Assembly: GCA_937907425.1 (NCBI GenBank)
Contig: CALCIE010000060.1
Coordinates: forward strand, 1-64,000
Reading direction: 5' to 3'
Length of the DNA stretch: 64,000 bases
DNA from: ZC4RG42 sp003242425
Lineage (GTDB): Bacteria; Pseudomonadota; Gammaproteobacteria; Burkholderiales; SG8-39
The notes beneath the pieces were generated by a model. The model was not told the DNA's origin and made no database searches. It saw only the letters and a program-made list of their open reading frames with translations. This document shows, piece by piece, positions 1-8,150 of this stretch (position 1 is the stretch's first letter; every line of letters begins with the position of its first letter). A program made the position numbers and the translations under genes.

Positions 1-90
1 GGAGAGGTGCCGGAGTGGTTGAACGGGCCGGTCTCGAAAACCGGAATAGGGGCAACTCTATCGAGGGTTCGAATCCCTCCCTCTCCGCCA
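1..90 (+). tRNA. tRNA-Ser (anticodon CGA)
   Basis: The 90-base sequence folds as a class II tRNA. The acceptor arm pairs GGAGAGG with CCTCTCC, followed by discriminator G and an encoded CCA at 88-90. The anticodon stem CCGGT/ACCGG closes a seven-base loop with CGA in the anticodon position, reading serine UCG codons. A long variable arm sits between the anticodon arm and the T arm, which carries GGTTCGAATCC. The long variable arm and the anticodon together make the serine assignment firm. Confidence 0.97.
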
Positions 91-100
91 AAACGTCCGG

Positions 101-130
101 AGGCCCGCAATCGCGGCCTTTGTCGTTTTA
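101..130 (+). terminator. Possible terminator downstream of tRNA-Ser
   Basis: A short hairpin pairs AGGCC-GC with GC-GGCCT around a four-base AATC loop, with one bulged C, and is followed by a broken T-rich tail at 119-129. It lies 11 bases after the tRNA, where a terminator would be expected. The bulge and interrupted T-run keep the call tentative. Confidence 0.45.
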
Positions 131-560
131 AGGGGGCGCGTACGCAACGGGCGCCCGCAGCTCGCCGCTTGTCAAGCGGGCTTTGTTCTTTTGCGCATCG
201 TAAAACGCCTGCATATGCAACAAGGCGTTCCGCCTCTTAGCCTCAGCCTTAATGGATTTATTCATTAATTCAATGGCCTGAAGGTACGCGGCAGACCCCT
301 CGCGGCACTTATACTCCGCACTACGCACAACAACCGCACTTGGTCGCCTGCCTGAATCGCCGCGAGCGGCCAACCCCTCCGTAACCGTGGGCACCGCAAT
401 CGCTTCCGCCGTCCTGCATTCCAAGACGCTCGACCGGGTACGGCGAACCTTTTCCGCCAATCCTCTGGCGACGCCGGCGAATCATGACGCAGGCGGCGTA
501 CAGACGTCCCGGCCCGGCACCGCACCTGCAACCGGTTCGGGCAGCATCGAACGCCCGTTC
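131..560. other. Gap between tRNA-Ser and kinase, with lower-GC patch
   Basis: No confidently real gene lies here. Bases about 180-340 are clearly less GC-rich than the rest of the window. A minus-strand open frame at 128-460 (110 codons) crosses this patch and encodes a Lys/Asn-rich segment unlike the Ala/Arg-rich neighbours, but no family was recognised. From 387 (GTG) the downstream kinase frame is already open, so part of the stretch could be its N-terminal extension. Position next to a serine tRNA, a common integration site, leaves room for a decayed gene. Confidence 0.4.
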
Positions 561-1619
561 ATGAATTTCGACGAAGAACGCATCCGCCTCGTCGCCCGTG
601 CGGCGACCGACGCGCTGTGGGACTGGGATCTGCGCACCGACGAGGTGTGGTGGAGCGAAGGTTTCGAGAATCTGTTCGGTTTTTCCGACAACCAGTCCGA
701 CCGGCATCTGAACGGCTGGGCCGCTCGCATCCATCCGGACGATCGCGAGCGGGTGTTGTCCGGCTTGCGCGCCGCGGCGCGCAATCAGCGCGGCTGGGCG
801 GACTCCTACCGCTTCCGCTGCAAGGACGGCACCTACGTGCAAGTGCTCGACCGCGGCTACGTGCTGCGCGAACCCGACGGCACGCCGGTGCGCATGATCG
901 GCGGCATGAGCGACATCACGCGCCATCAGGCCACCACCGAAATGCTCGACGAGGTGAACCGGCAACTGCGCGCGCTGTCGGCGCAGGTGCTGCGCGCCCA
1001 GGAGGAAGAACGCGCCCGTATCGCACGCGAGCTGCACGACGAACTGGGACAGATCCTCACGTTGGTGAAGATGCGCATGATGTCGGCCCTGCAGGCCGAT
1101 CCGCAGGCGGCGCGTACGCAGATGCAAACGGCGGTACGCGAAATCGAGGCGGGCATCGAAGCGGTGCGGCGCCTGTCGCTCGATCTGCATCCGCCGCAGT
1201 TGATGCAATTCGGTCTGGCATCGGCGATCAACGGTCTGCTGCAGCGCGAGATTCCCGAGGACGGCCCCACCTTCGCGCTGGAGTCCAACCTGGGCGACCT
1301 CAAGCTCGAGCGCATGAAGGCGATTACCGCCTTCCGCGTGGTGCAGGAGGCGATCACCAACGCCTTGCGCCATGCCGAAGCGGATCACATCGACATCCAT
1401 CTCGACTGCAAGGACGGTGTGCTCGAGATCTGCGTGCGCGACGACGGCAAGGGCTTCGACATGTCGAGCGCGAAACGCAAGGCCTTGGAGGGCCAGGCAA
1501 CGGGCCTGATCGGTTTGCGCGAGCGGCTGCAGCTCGTGGGCGGCAAGCTGTCCGTCTCCTCCGCGCCGGGGGCGGGATGCGAAGTGCGGGCGCAATTGCC
1601 CTTGCGGGGAGAGCTGTGA
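561..1619 (+). CDS. Soluble PAS-domain sensor histidine kinase (NarX/DegS type)
   Basis: This 352-residue kinase probably phosphorylates the response regulator that follows it. A PAS/PAC fold occupies about residues 8-125 (WDWDL, HPDD and the closing GGMSDITRH). The dimerisation and phosphoacceptor helix is of HisKA_3 type, with the phospho-His in ARELHDELGQ near residue 158. The ATPase domain follows with the N box (QEAITNALRHAE) and G boxes (DDGKGFD, GLIGLRERL). No membrane segment or signal peptide is seen, so it should sense an intracellular cue. The stop overlaps the regulator start by one base. The start is uncertain: ATG at 561 begins the conserved PAS, while a GTG at 387 in the same frame would add 58 residues without a recognisable domain. 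Confidence 0.9.
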   Translation: MNFDEERIRLVARAATDALWDWDLRTDEVWWSEGFENLFGFSDNQSDRHLNGWAARIHPDDRERVLSGLRAAARNQRGWADSYRFRCKDGTYVQVLDRGYVLREPDGTPVRMIGGMSDITRHQATTEMLDEVNRQLRALSAQVLRAQEEERARIARELHDELGQILTLVKMRMMSALQADPQAARTQMQTAVREIEAGIEAVRRLSLDLHPPQLMQFGLASAINGLLQREIPEDGPTFALESNLGDLKLERMKAITAFRVVQEAITNALRHAEADHIDIHLDCKDGVLEICVRDDGKGFDMSSAKRKALEGQATGLIGLRERLQLVGGKLSVSSAPGAGCEVRAQLPLRGEL

Positions 1620-2269
1620 TGCGGATTCTGCTCGTCGACGACCACACGCTGTTCCGGGCAGGCCTCAAGGGGCTGCTTGACGGCATGCTGCCGGTGTCGG
1701 AGATCGGCGAGGCTTCGAACGGCGTCGGGGCGCTGGAAGCCTTGCAAAACGGCAAATGGGATCTGCTCGTCACCGATCTCAACATGCCGGACATGGACGG
1801 CTTCGAGCTACTGCGCAGCGCGCACGAACGCCACCCGGACCTGCCGGTGCTGGTGCTGTCGATGCATGCGGGCGGCGAGTTCGTGCACCGTGCGATTTCG
1901 CTCGGCGCGGCCGGCTTCCTGGTGAAGGACGCCGCAACCGAGGAGCTGCGGCTCGCGGTCGAAGCCGTGGCGCGCGGCGAGGTCTATCTCAGCCCGCGCG
2001 CCGCCAAGCAGGTGGTCGCCGAGCTCTCCCGCCGCACGGCCAGCAAACCCGCCGGCCCGGCGGCCGAGCTGCCCGAGCGGCAGCGCGAGGTGTTGAAGCG
2101 CGTCGCCGAAGGCATGAGCACCAAGGAGATCGCCTACGAGCTCGGTCTCAGCGCCAAGACGGTGGAGGCACATCGCGCACGATTGATGGAGCGCGTGGGC
2201 GTTAAGGACATCGCCGGACTGGTGCGCCACGCGATCCGCATCGGCCTCGTCAAAGTCGATCTCGAATAG
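1619..2269 (+). CDS. NarL/FixJ-family response regulator
   Basis: A 216-residue two-domain regulator. The receiver spans about residues 1-120, with the acidic pocket in LLVDDH, phosphoacceptor Asp in LLVTDLNMPDMDG, and conserved Ser/Thr and Lys in VLSMHA and FLVKDA. A LuxR-type helix-turn-helix covers about 145-210 (LPERQREVLKRVAEG, GLSAKTVEAHRARL). Its ATG overlaps the TGA of the upstream kinase, so the pair is translationally coupled and forms a complete two-component system. Target genes cannot be told from the sequence. Confidence 0.95.
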   Translation: MRILLVDDHTLFRAGLKGLLDGMLPVSEIGEASNGVGALEALQNGKWDLLVTDLNMPDMDGFELLRSAHERHPDLPVLVLSMHAGGEFVHRAISLGAAGFLVKDAATEELRLAVEAVARGEVYLSPRAAKQVVAELSRRTASKPAGPAAELPERQREVLKRVAEGMSTKEIAYELGLSAKTVEAHRARLMERVGVKDIAGLVRHAIRIGLVKVDLE

Positions 2270-2418
2270 CGAGCCCGGCAGGCGCCGCGATATCCCCGGC
2301 CGCCAGCAGAAATATTGCGCACGGCATTGCAACGCCGGGGCGCTACCGTGCACCACCCGCCGGCCGGCCTTGTATGATGCGTCGACAAGCGAATACAGGG
2401 ATGCAGGGGAGGACTAGC

Positions 2419-2874
2419 ATGCCGATCGAACCGCATATCTCGAGCATTGCCGGCGCCATTCAACTCGCCGTCGCACCGGTGTTCCTGCTGACCGCCATCG
2501 GTTCCTTGCTGGGCGTGCTCATCAACCGCCTGGGCCGCGCGGTGGACCGGGCGCGGCGGCTGGAAGCCTTGCTCGACGGCCAGGAGGGCGAAGCGCTGGC
2601 GCAGACGCAAAGCGAATTACAGATCCTGTCGCGCCGCACCCGCTGGGTGAACCGCGCCATCGCCGCCTGCACCGCATGCGCGCTGTTGATTTGCCTCGAG
2701 GTGGCGGCGCTGTTCATCGGCGTCTTTTTGGACACCAACGTATCGAATCTCGTCGGTACCCTCTTCATCCTCGCCATGGTGGCCCTCACCCTGGGCCTGG
2801 TTTCCTTTCTGCGCGAAATCTTCCTCGCCTCGCAGACCCTGCGCATCGGCGTGCACCGCCCCGGCCTGTTCTGA
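2419..2874 (+). CDS. DUF2721 family membrane protein
   Basis: This 151-residue protein matches the DUF2721 pattern. An N-terminal membrane helix (about residues 8-30, AIQLAVAPVFLLTAIGSLL) is followed by a charged segment with NRLGRAVDRARRLE. Two further hydrophobic helices lie at about 75-100 and 108-128. The chosen ATG follows a GGGGAGGA ribosome site; an in-frame ATG 45 bases upstream lacks one. The function of the family is unknown. It stands alone between two signalling or stress genes. Confidence 0.85.
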   Translation: MPIEPHISSIAGAIQLAVAPVFLLTAIGSLLGVLINRLGRAVDRARRLEALLDGQEGEALAQTQSELQILSRRTRWVNRAIAACTACALLICLEVAALFIGVFLDTNVSNLVGTLFILAMVALTLGLVSFLREIFLASQTLRIGVHRPGLF

Positions 2875-3023
2875 GAAAACGCCGCGCCTTGGGCGCGCGG
2901 AATGCATGGGGCGGTTTTCGCCGAGACGCCTCAGAGCGTGCGCGCACTCGTTGACGACGTTCAACGGCGCATGCGCGCGGCGTTCAAGGCGTGAGGCACG
3001 ATCCATCCGTACGAGGCAAGGCG

Positions 3024-3473
3024 ATGAGCGAGAATCAAAACGCACAGACCAGAGAACCGGCCGAGGCAGACGAGAAGAAGGTCGGCAAGCGTTCGGCTGT
3101 CCGCGGCAGCCGGAAGGCGGACACGGCACCGGACAAGCCGGCGGCGACAATCCGCAAGCGTGCCGCGGGCGAACGCGCGAAAGACATGAACACCACGTCC
3201 GCTTCGAAGGCGGCCTCTTCGCCTCGCAAGCGCCCGCCCGCCGTTATGCCGGACGCGGAACCGGCTGCCGGCGCGCCGCAAAGCGCCTCACCGGCAAGCG
3301 GGGAGACTGGCGGCATGCAGGTGTCCGAGGACGAGCGCCGGCGGATGATCGAAAGGATTGCCTACTTCCGTGCCGAGTGGCGCGGCTGGACGCCGGGGCA
3401 CGAACTGGAAGACTGGCTGTACGCCGAGCGCAAGGTGGACGAAATGCTGCGCGGCGGACGCACCCCGGAATGA
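3024..3473 (+). CDS. DUF2934 protein with basic, disordered N-terminal tail
   Basis: The last 40 or so of 149 residues form the DUF2934 motif (ERIAYFRAEWRGWTPG, then DWLYAERKVDEML). The first 95 residues are rich in Lys, Arg, Ala, Pro and Glu, with short repeats such as RKAD, RKRA and RKRPP, and look disordered. Such a tail could bind nucleic acid or an acidic surface, which is inference only. The start is the ATG after GAGGCAAGGCG; an upstream in-frame start exists at 2991 without a good ribosome site. The family has no assigned function. Confidence 0.78.
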   Translation: MSENQNAQTREPAEADEKKVGKRSAVRGSRKADTAPDKPAATIRKRAAGERAKDMNTTSASKAASSPRKRPPAVMPDAEPAAGAPQSASPASGETGGMQVSEDERRRMIERIAYFRAEWRGWTPGHELEDWLYAERKVDEMLRGGRTPE

Positions 3474-3659
3474 GGCAACGCCCCATTTCAGCGATCGCCG
3501 GATGTGCCGCGCTTCTGAAGGTGCAGCACAGGACGGGTACGTCGTTTCGGCGCGCCCGCGCCTCCCATGCCGTACGACGCGACGGGCAGGCGTGTCCCGG
3601 ACGCTCGCCACGCTTTTCGTTGACGAACCCCGGTCGTAGCCCGCACACGCATGCCGGGT

Positions 3660-5393
3660 TCAAGCGCCGGTTCTGCGTTTGCGTATTGCGGCCTTGACGC
3701 TGTCCACGACGCCGGTCTGGGTGGGATAGAAATGGTCGGCGCCGATCTCGTCCATCGCGCCGGTCCGGCGCAAAGTTTCCTGTGCCGCGGGATCGAGACG
3801 GTAGAAGTAGAGCGCGCCGCCGAGTTTGCGCCGCCTTCGCGCTTCCTGAGCCAGCATCTGCGCGCCCGCCGCGTCGATGTAGTGGATGCCGCGCGCGACG
3901 ATGAGCACGTCGACGTGCGCCGGATTGTCGCGGTCGATGCGCATCAGCGCCTGTTGGATGTAGCTGGCTGCGCCGAAATAGATGGCGCCGTTGATGCGCA
4001 CGATCTTGAGTGAAGGGCAGTCGGGCACGATGCCGTCGCCGTCGACGAAATGGGTGCTGTGCGGATCGGGATGCGGCAGCGCGGGCGTGACGCTGGGCCG
4101 CGAGGTGTGGTAGACGAACACCGCGAGCGACAGAGCCATGCCGATGAAGATACTCACGCGCAGATCGACCAGCGTGGCCGCGAACGTGACGGCGAACACC
4201 AGCGCTTCCATCCGCCCGGCGCGGAAAATGGTCCTGATCTGCGGGACGTTCACCAGCCCGATGGCGACGATGAACAGGATCGCCGCCATGGACGGAATGG
4301 GCAGGTAGCGCGCCAGCGGCGCGAGCACGAGCAGAATCGCCACCAGGAACAGCGCACCGAAGATCGCCGACAGCGGCGTTTTCGCGCCGGCCTCGTAGTT
4401 CAGACCCGTGCGGTTGAACGAACCGCTGGAAGGGTAGGCGGAAAAGAAACTGCCGACGATGTTCGCCAGTCCCTGGCCGATGAAGGTCTGGTTGTTGTCG
4501 ATCACCTGGTCGGTGCGCAGCGCGATGGCCCGCGCGATCGACACCGCTTCGGTGAGCGAGAGCACCGTCAGTACCAGCGCGCTGAGCAGCAGGGCTTCCA
4601 CCGTTTCGGCGGAAAAATGCGGCAGCGACAAGGGCGGCAGGGCTTGCGGAAGCGCGCCGACGGTGCGGACGCCGGCGGCGCCCTCGCTCAGGCGATCGAG
4701 CAGCGCGGCGCCGATGCTCCCGGCGAGGATGGCGACGATCATGTACGGCGCGCGCGGCCACAGCCGCCGGGTGAGCAGACCGGCTGCGAGCGTAAGCATG
4801 CCGACCGTCGTGGCGTAGGGATCGATGCCGCCGAGTTGCCGCGCGAAGCTCTGCAGGAGATCGACCAGCGACAATCCGCGCGGCATGTCGAGGGCGAAGA
4901 AGTTGCCGAGCTGGTTGCAGAAGATCCACACCGCCGCGCCGCTCACATAGGCGGTCACCACTGTCTGCGACACGAAATTCACCAGTACGCCCATGCGCGC
5001 AAGGCCCAGCGCGAGCTGGAAGATGCCGGTGAGCAGCGCGAGCGTCAGCGCCAGACGGATGTACTCGGGCGAGCCGGGCACGGCCAGTCCGCTCAGCGAG
5101 GCGAACACGATCAGCGAGCCGGTGGTGCTCGGCCCGGTGACCAGATGCCAGCTCGAACCGAACAGCGCCGCGACGATGGCCGGCACCATGCAGGCGTACA
5201 GGCCGTATTCGGCCGGCATGCCGGCGATGGTGGCGAAGGCGACGCCCTGGGGGATGAGGATGATCGCGCCGGCGAGCCCGGCGACCAGATCGGCGCGCAG
5301 GGTGCGCGCATCGACCATCGGCCACCAGTGCAGAAACGGCAGCAGGCGCTGCCAGCGCTGCGCGGAGGACGGGGAAGGATCGGGCGTGGTCAT
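3660..5393 (-). CDS. SulP family anion permease with STAS domain
   Basis: A 577-residue inner-membrane transporter of the SulP/SLC26 family. The N-terminal signature is present (GLAGAIILIPQGVAFA, then AEYGLYACMVP), followed by about a dozen hydrophobic segments to residue 430. A cytoplasmic STAS domain follows at about 450-560 (IVRINGAIYFGAASYIQQ, then HYIDAAGAQML). Members carry sulfate, bicarbonate or dicarboxylates; the substrate cannot be read here. It is transcribed away from the RuBisCO-like cassette. A bicarbonate role would be attractive beside that cassette, but nothing in the sequence supports it over sulfate. Confidence 0.93.
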   Translation of the reverse strand: MTTPDPSPSSAQRWQRLLPFLHWWPMVDARTLRADLVAGLAGAIILIPQGVAFATIAGMPAEYGLYACMVPAIVAALFGSSWHLVTGPSTTGSLIVFASLSGLAVPGSPEYIRLALTLALLTGIFQLALGLARMGVLVNFVSQTVVTAYVSGAAVWIFCNQLGNFFALDMPRGLSLVDLLQSFARQLGGIDPYATTVGMLTLAAGLLTRRLWPRAPYMIVAILAGSIGAALLDRLSEGAAGVRTVGALPQALPPLSLPHFSAETVEALLLSALVLTVLSLTEAVSIARAIALRTDQVIDNNQTFIGQGLANIVGSFFSAYPSSGSFNRTGLNYEAGAKTPLSAIFGALFLVAILLVLAPLARYLPIPSMAAILFIVAIGLVNVPQIRTIFRAGRMEALVFAVTFAATLVDLRVSIFIGMALSLAVFVYHTSRPSVTPALPHPDPHSTHFVDGDGIVPDCPSLKIVRINGAIYFGAASYIQQALMRIDRDNPAHVDVLIVARGIHYIDAAGAQMLAQEARRRRKLGGALYFYRLDPAAQETLRRTGAMDEIGADHFYPTQTGVVDSVKAAIRKRRTGA

Positions 5394-5572
5394 GGGGCCG
5401 GAGGCGAAAGCGCGTGTGTTCTTCTTGTCGATCGGTACGAGGGCGCAATGGTAGGCGATCGGGCATGCACGGTCATCCGCCTGCCCGCAGCCGGTTCTTT
5501 GACGTGGCGCAAGAGTCCGTCCGCCCGTCCGTTTAGGATGGGATCGTAGTCAACCGAAAAAGGGACGTGCAC

Positions 5573-5905
5573 ATGCAAAAGCCGCTGCAGATCACTTTCC
5601 GCGACATGGAACCGTCCGAGGCGCTGGAGGCGCGCATCCGCGCCAAGGCGGGCAAGCTGGACCAGATTGAGCACCGCATCACCGGCTGTCACGTCGTCGT
5701 CGAGCGGCTGAGCGCGCGTCACCGCAGCGGCAACGACTTCGCGGTACGCATCGACTTGCGCGTGCCCGGCCGGGAAATCGTGGTCGACGGCGTGCGGCAC
5801 GAGGACGCCTACGTTGCCGTGCGCGACGCCTTCGAGGCGGCCACGCGCATGCTCCATGAGGCGGCCCATACCGGCCGCGACGCCCTGAGGGAGGTGCAAT
5901 CATGA
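5573..5905 (+). CDS. Ribosome hibernation-promoting factor-like (HPF/RaiA family)
   Basis: A 110-residue protein with the beta-alpha-beta-beta-beta-alpha layout of short HPF/YfiA proteins: LQITFRDMEPSEALEARIRA at the N-terminus, then ITGCHVVVE, FAVRIDLRVPG, and a final helix DAYVAVRDAFEAATRML. Family members bind the 30S decoding region and idle ribosomes in stationary phase. The ATG at 5573 follows AAAAAGGGAC; a GTG two codons upstream is less well spaced. Its stop overlaps the next ATG, so it is coupled to the HMA-like gene and may belong to the RuBisCO-like operon. The unusual company leaves the exact role open. Confidence 0.85.
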   Translation: MQKPLQITFRDMEPSEALEARIRAKAGKLDQIEHRITGCHVVVERLSARHRSGNDFAVRIDLRVPGREIVVDGVRHEDAYVAVRDAFEAATRMLHEAAHTGRDALREVQS

Positions 5906-6147
5906 TCGCCGGTCCTACAGCCGCGAAGGCAATGCGCGCCGTGGTGATCGCCATCTCGGGTATGAACAACGCCGCCGTCGCGCGCAGCGTGCGCAGCGCG
6001 CTCGAGCTGATCCGGGGCGTGCAGGACGTCGAGGTGCGTCCGCAGAGCGCCGAGGCGCACGTGCGCTTCGATCCGGAACTGGTGGACGACTGGCAGCTGT
6101 GCCGCGCGGTCCAGGCGGTCGGCTGCCGGGGAGAGCTGCGCACCTGA
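5902..6147 (+). CDS. HMA-fold peptide lacking the CxxC metal site
   Basis: This 81-residue protein has the ferredoxin-like pattern of heavy-metal-associated domains: VVIAISGMNN, then SVRSALELIRGVQDVEV, then AHVRFDP. At the place where copper chaperones carry GMTCxxC it reads GMNNAAVA, so the thiol metal site is gone; the only cysteines lie near the C-terminus. It is a paralogue of the peptide at 7866-8126 (shared SVRSAL.LIRGV and VAIQAVG/RAVQAVG blocks). The start overlaps the HPF-like stop in an ATGA. A protein-docking role rather than metal transfer is inferred. Confidence 0.8.
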   Translation: MIAGPTAAKAMRAVVIAISGMNNAAVARSVRSALELIRGVQDVEVRPQSAEAHVRFDPELVDDWQLCRAVQAVGCRGELRT

Positions 6148-6221
6148 AGGGGCGTGGCGGCGCGGTTGTCGCGCGCCGCCGCGGGCTTCACAATGCCGGT
6201 TTTGGCGTTTGTGAAGCAACG

Positions 6222-7334
6222 ATGTCCCGCATTCTAGCGACCTACCGCGTCCAGGCCCGGGCCGCGGAAATCGAGGCAATCGCCGCCGCGCTCGCGCTCG
6301 AGCAGAGCGTGGAGACGCCGCGCGACGTGGTGCGCGACCCCTTCGTGCGCGACGAGATCCTGGCGCGCGTGGAGCGCATCCGGCCGGTATCGGTAGACAC
6401 CCATGAAGTGACGCTCGCCCTGGCGCCGATCACCACCGGCAACGACCCGGCGCAACTGCTCAACATGCTCTACGGCAACAGTTCGCTGCACGCGCATGTC
6501 GAACTGGTGGACGTGACACTCCCGCAGTCGCTGGTCGAACACTTCCCCGGCCCGCGTTACGGCATCGAAGGCCTGCGCCGCCTGACGGGCGCTCACGGGC
6601 GGCCGCTCACCTGCGCGGCGCTCAAGCCGCAGGGCCTTCCGGTCGAACGGCTGGCCGAACTCTGTTACACCTTCGCCAAGGGCGGGGTGGACATCATCAA
6701 AGACGATCACGGCCTTGCCGACCAGTCCTATTCCCCGTTCGATCAGCGCGTGCGTGCCTGCCAGCGCGCCGTGGAGCGCGCCAACCGCGAAACCGGCGGC
6801 AGGACCATGTACGCGCCGAGCATGGTGGGCCGTCCCGAGGCCCTGTACGCGCAGGCGCGCCTGGTGAAGGAAGAGGGCGTGGGCGCGGTGCTGCTTGCCC
6901 CGGCCCTGATCGGCATGCCGGTGTTCGAGGAGCTCGTGTCACGCCATCTGGACGTGCCGGTGCTCGCTCATCCCGCCTACGCCGGCGCGGCCCGCGTGGC
7001 GCCGCCCGTGCTGCTGGGTACGCTCTACCGGCTGTTCGGCGCGGATGCGATCATCTATCCCAATTTCGGCGGCCGCTTCGCCTACACGCCTTCGACCTGC
7101 CGTGCGATCGCCGAGGCGGCTCGCAAACCGTGGCAGGGCGTGCGTCCGGCCATGCCGGTGCCGGCCGGCGGCATGACGGTCGAGCGGGTGCCGGAACTGA
7201 TCGAGTTCTACGGCCCCGACACCATGCTGCTGATCGGCGGCTCGCTGTTGCAGGCCGGAGAGGCGCTGCTCGAACGCACACGCGCGTTCGTCGGGCAGGT
7301 CGCCGCACAGACATCCGCGGCGGAGGTGCGATGA
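6222..7334 (+). CDS. RuBisCO-like protein (form IV)
   Basis: A 370-residue member of the RuBisCO large-subunit superfamily, shorter than true large subunits (about 460-480). Conserved landmarks are ALKPQG (Lys135, counterpart of the proton-abstracting Lys), GGVDIIKDDHG (Lys160, the carbamylation lysine position, and Asp162) and LAHPAYAG (His250). Differences that rule out carboxylase activity as known: the metal-ligand Glu after KDD is His163, the loop 6 lysine region reads PNFGGRFAYT, and the phosphate-binding SGG is AGG. Members of form IV act as enolases or isomerases in methylthio-sugar salvage, or in apiose-type sugar acid routes. The cupin start overlaps its stop. The substrate is unknown. 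Confidence 0.92.
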   Translation: MSRILATYRVQARAAEIEAIAAALALEQSVETPRDVVRDPFVRDEILARVERIRPVSVDTHEVTLALAPITTGNDPAQLLNMLYGNSSLHAHVELVDVTLPQSLVEHFPGPRYGIEGLRRLTGAHGRPLTCAALKPQGLPVERLAELCYTFAKGGVDIIKDDHGLADQSYSPFDQRVRACQRAVERANRETGGRTMYAPSMVGRPEALYAQARLVKEEGVGAVLLAPALIGMPVFEELVSRHLDVPVLAHPAYAGAARVAPPVLLGTLYRLFGADAIIYPNFGGRFAYTPSTCRAIAEAARKPWQGVRPAMPVPAGGMTVERVPELIEFYGPDTMLLIGGSLLQAGEALLERTRAFVGQVAAQTSAAEVR

Positions 7335-7771
7335 GCGTACGCAAACGAACCGGAGCGGGGCGCTGGGAGCGCGTGGACGTGCTCGCCTACAAGGAAGAAG
7401 GCGCGGCGCCCTTCAAAGCCATTTCGAGGCAGGTGCTGTTCGACGATCCCCGGCTGCTCTGCCAGCTGCGCTATTTCGAGATCGCGCCCGGCGGCTATTC
7501 AACCCTCGAGCGGCACGAGCACATGCACGCCGTCATGATCCTGCGCGGGCGCGGCCGCTGTCTCGTCGGCAACGAAATCCACGAAGTCGGTCCGCACGAT
7601 CTGGTCACCATTGCACCGCTCACCTGGCACCAGTTCCGCGCCGGCACTGATGAGCCGCTCGGTTTCCTCTGCATGGTGAACAACGAGCGCGACCGGCCGC
7701 AGCTGCCGACCGAAGAGCAACTCGCCGAGTTGCGCCGCGATCCGCGCATCGCCGCATTCCTGGATAGCTGA
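7331..7771 (+). CDS. Single-domain cupin, partner of the RuBisCO-like protein
   Basis: A 146-residue cupin with a metal site. Motif 1 shows ERHEHMHAVMILRGRG with three histidines; motif 2 shows GPHDLVTIAPLTWHQF with the fourth histidine. It starts inside the stop of the RuBisCO-like gene (ATGA), so the two are made together. In Rhodospirillum rubrum a RuBisCO-like isomerase works with a cupin that releases methanethiol from a methylthio-xylulose phosphate. The pairing here recalls that shunt, but other methylthioadenosine genes are absent from the window, so the reaction is only a hypothesis. Confidence 0.88.
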   Translation: MSVRKRTGAGRWERVDVLAYKEEGAAPFKAISRQVLFDDPRLLCQLRYFEIAPGGYSTLERHEHMHAVMILRGRGRCLVGNEIHEVGPHDLVTIAPLTWHQFRAGTDEPLGFLCMVNNERDRPQLPTEEQLAELRRDPRIAAFLDS

Positions 7772-7865
7772 GCCGCAGGCCGCTCCGACCGGGACAGCGC
7801 GCCGCGGGCATAGGCGTTGCAACCGCTGGCGGGCGAATGTCACGGAACGTTACAAGGAGAATCTC

Positions 7866-8126
7866 ATGCGGTTGCAGGAGGCATGGATGGCCGGGGGCGT
7901 CAATACGGCGGTCATTGCCATCAAAGGAATGAAGAGCAAGCGCTGCGAGTCGAGTGTGCGCAGCGCATTGTCGCTGATACGCGGCGTGAAGGCGGTCGAC
8001 GTGTCGTTGCCCGATGGGCGCGCGATCGTACGGTACGACGCCGAAAAAGCGCATCCCTCGCAGTTCCCCGTGGCGATCCAGGCGGTCGGATTCCAGGCGG
8101 AAGTCCTTGCGCAAGAGCCGGTCTGA
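7866..8126 (+). CDS. Second HMA-fold peptide, CxxC reduced to one Cys
   Basis: An 86-residue paralogue of the peptide at 5902-6147. The HMA core runs from AVIAIKGMKSKRCESS through VRSALSLIRGVKAVDVS and AIVRYDAEKA to AIQAVGFQAEV. The loop keeps only the second cysteine of the usual CxxC (Cys in KSKRCES), so a standard two-thiol copper site is not possible in a monomer. A strong AAGGAG ribosome site precedes the ATG, separated by 94 bases from the cupin, and a terminator follows 24 bases after the stop. It closes the cassette. Confidence 0.82.
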   Translation: MRLQEAWMAGGVNTAVIAIKGMKSKRCESSVRSALSLIRGVKAVDVSLPDGRAIVRYDAEKAHPSQFPVAIQAVGFQAEVLAQEPV

Positions 8127-8150
8127 AGGACAGCCGGTACTTTTCCAAAT

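Noticed and set aside
3244..5466. Minus-strand 740-codon frame overlapping the SulP gene
   Set aside because: It lies in another frame of the same strand as the SulP permease and gives Arg/His/Pro-rich text. The permease frame carries clear membrane and STAS motifs.
6222..7334. True RuBisCO / Calvin cycle locus
   Set aside because: Key carboxylase residues (metal Glu, loop 6 Lys, phosphate-site Ser) are replaced, the chain is about 100 residues short, and there is no small subunit, cbbQ/O or phosphoribulokinase nearby.
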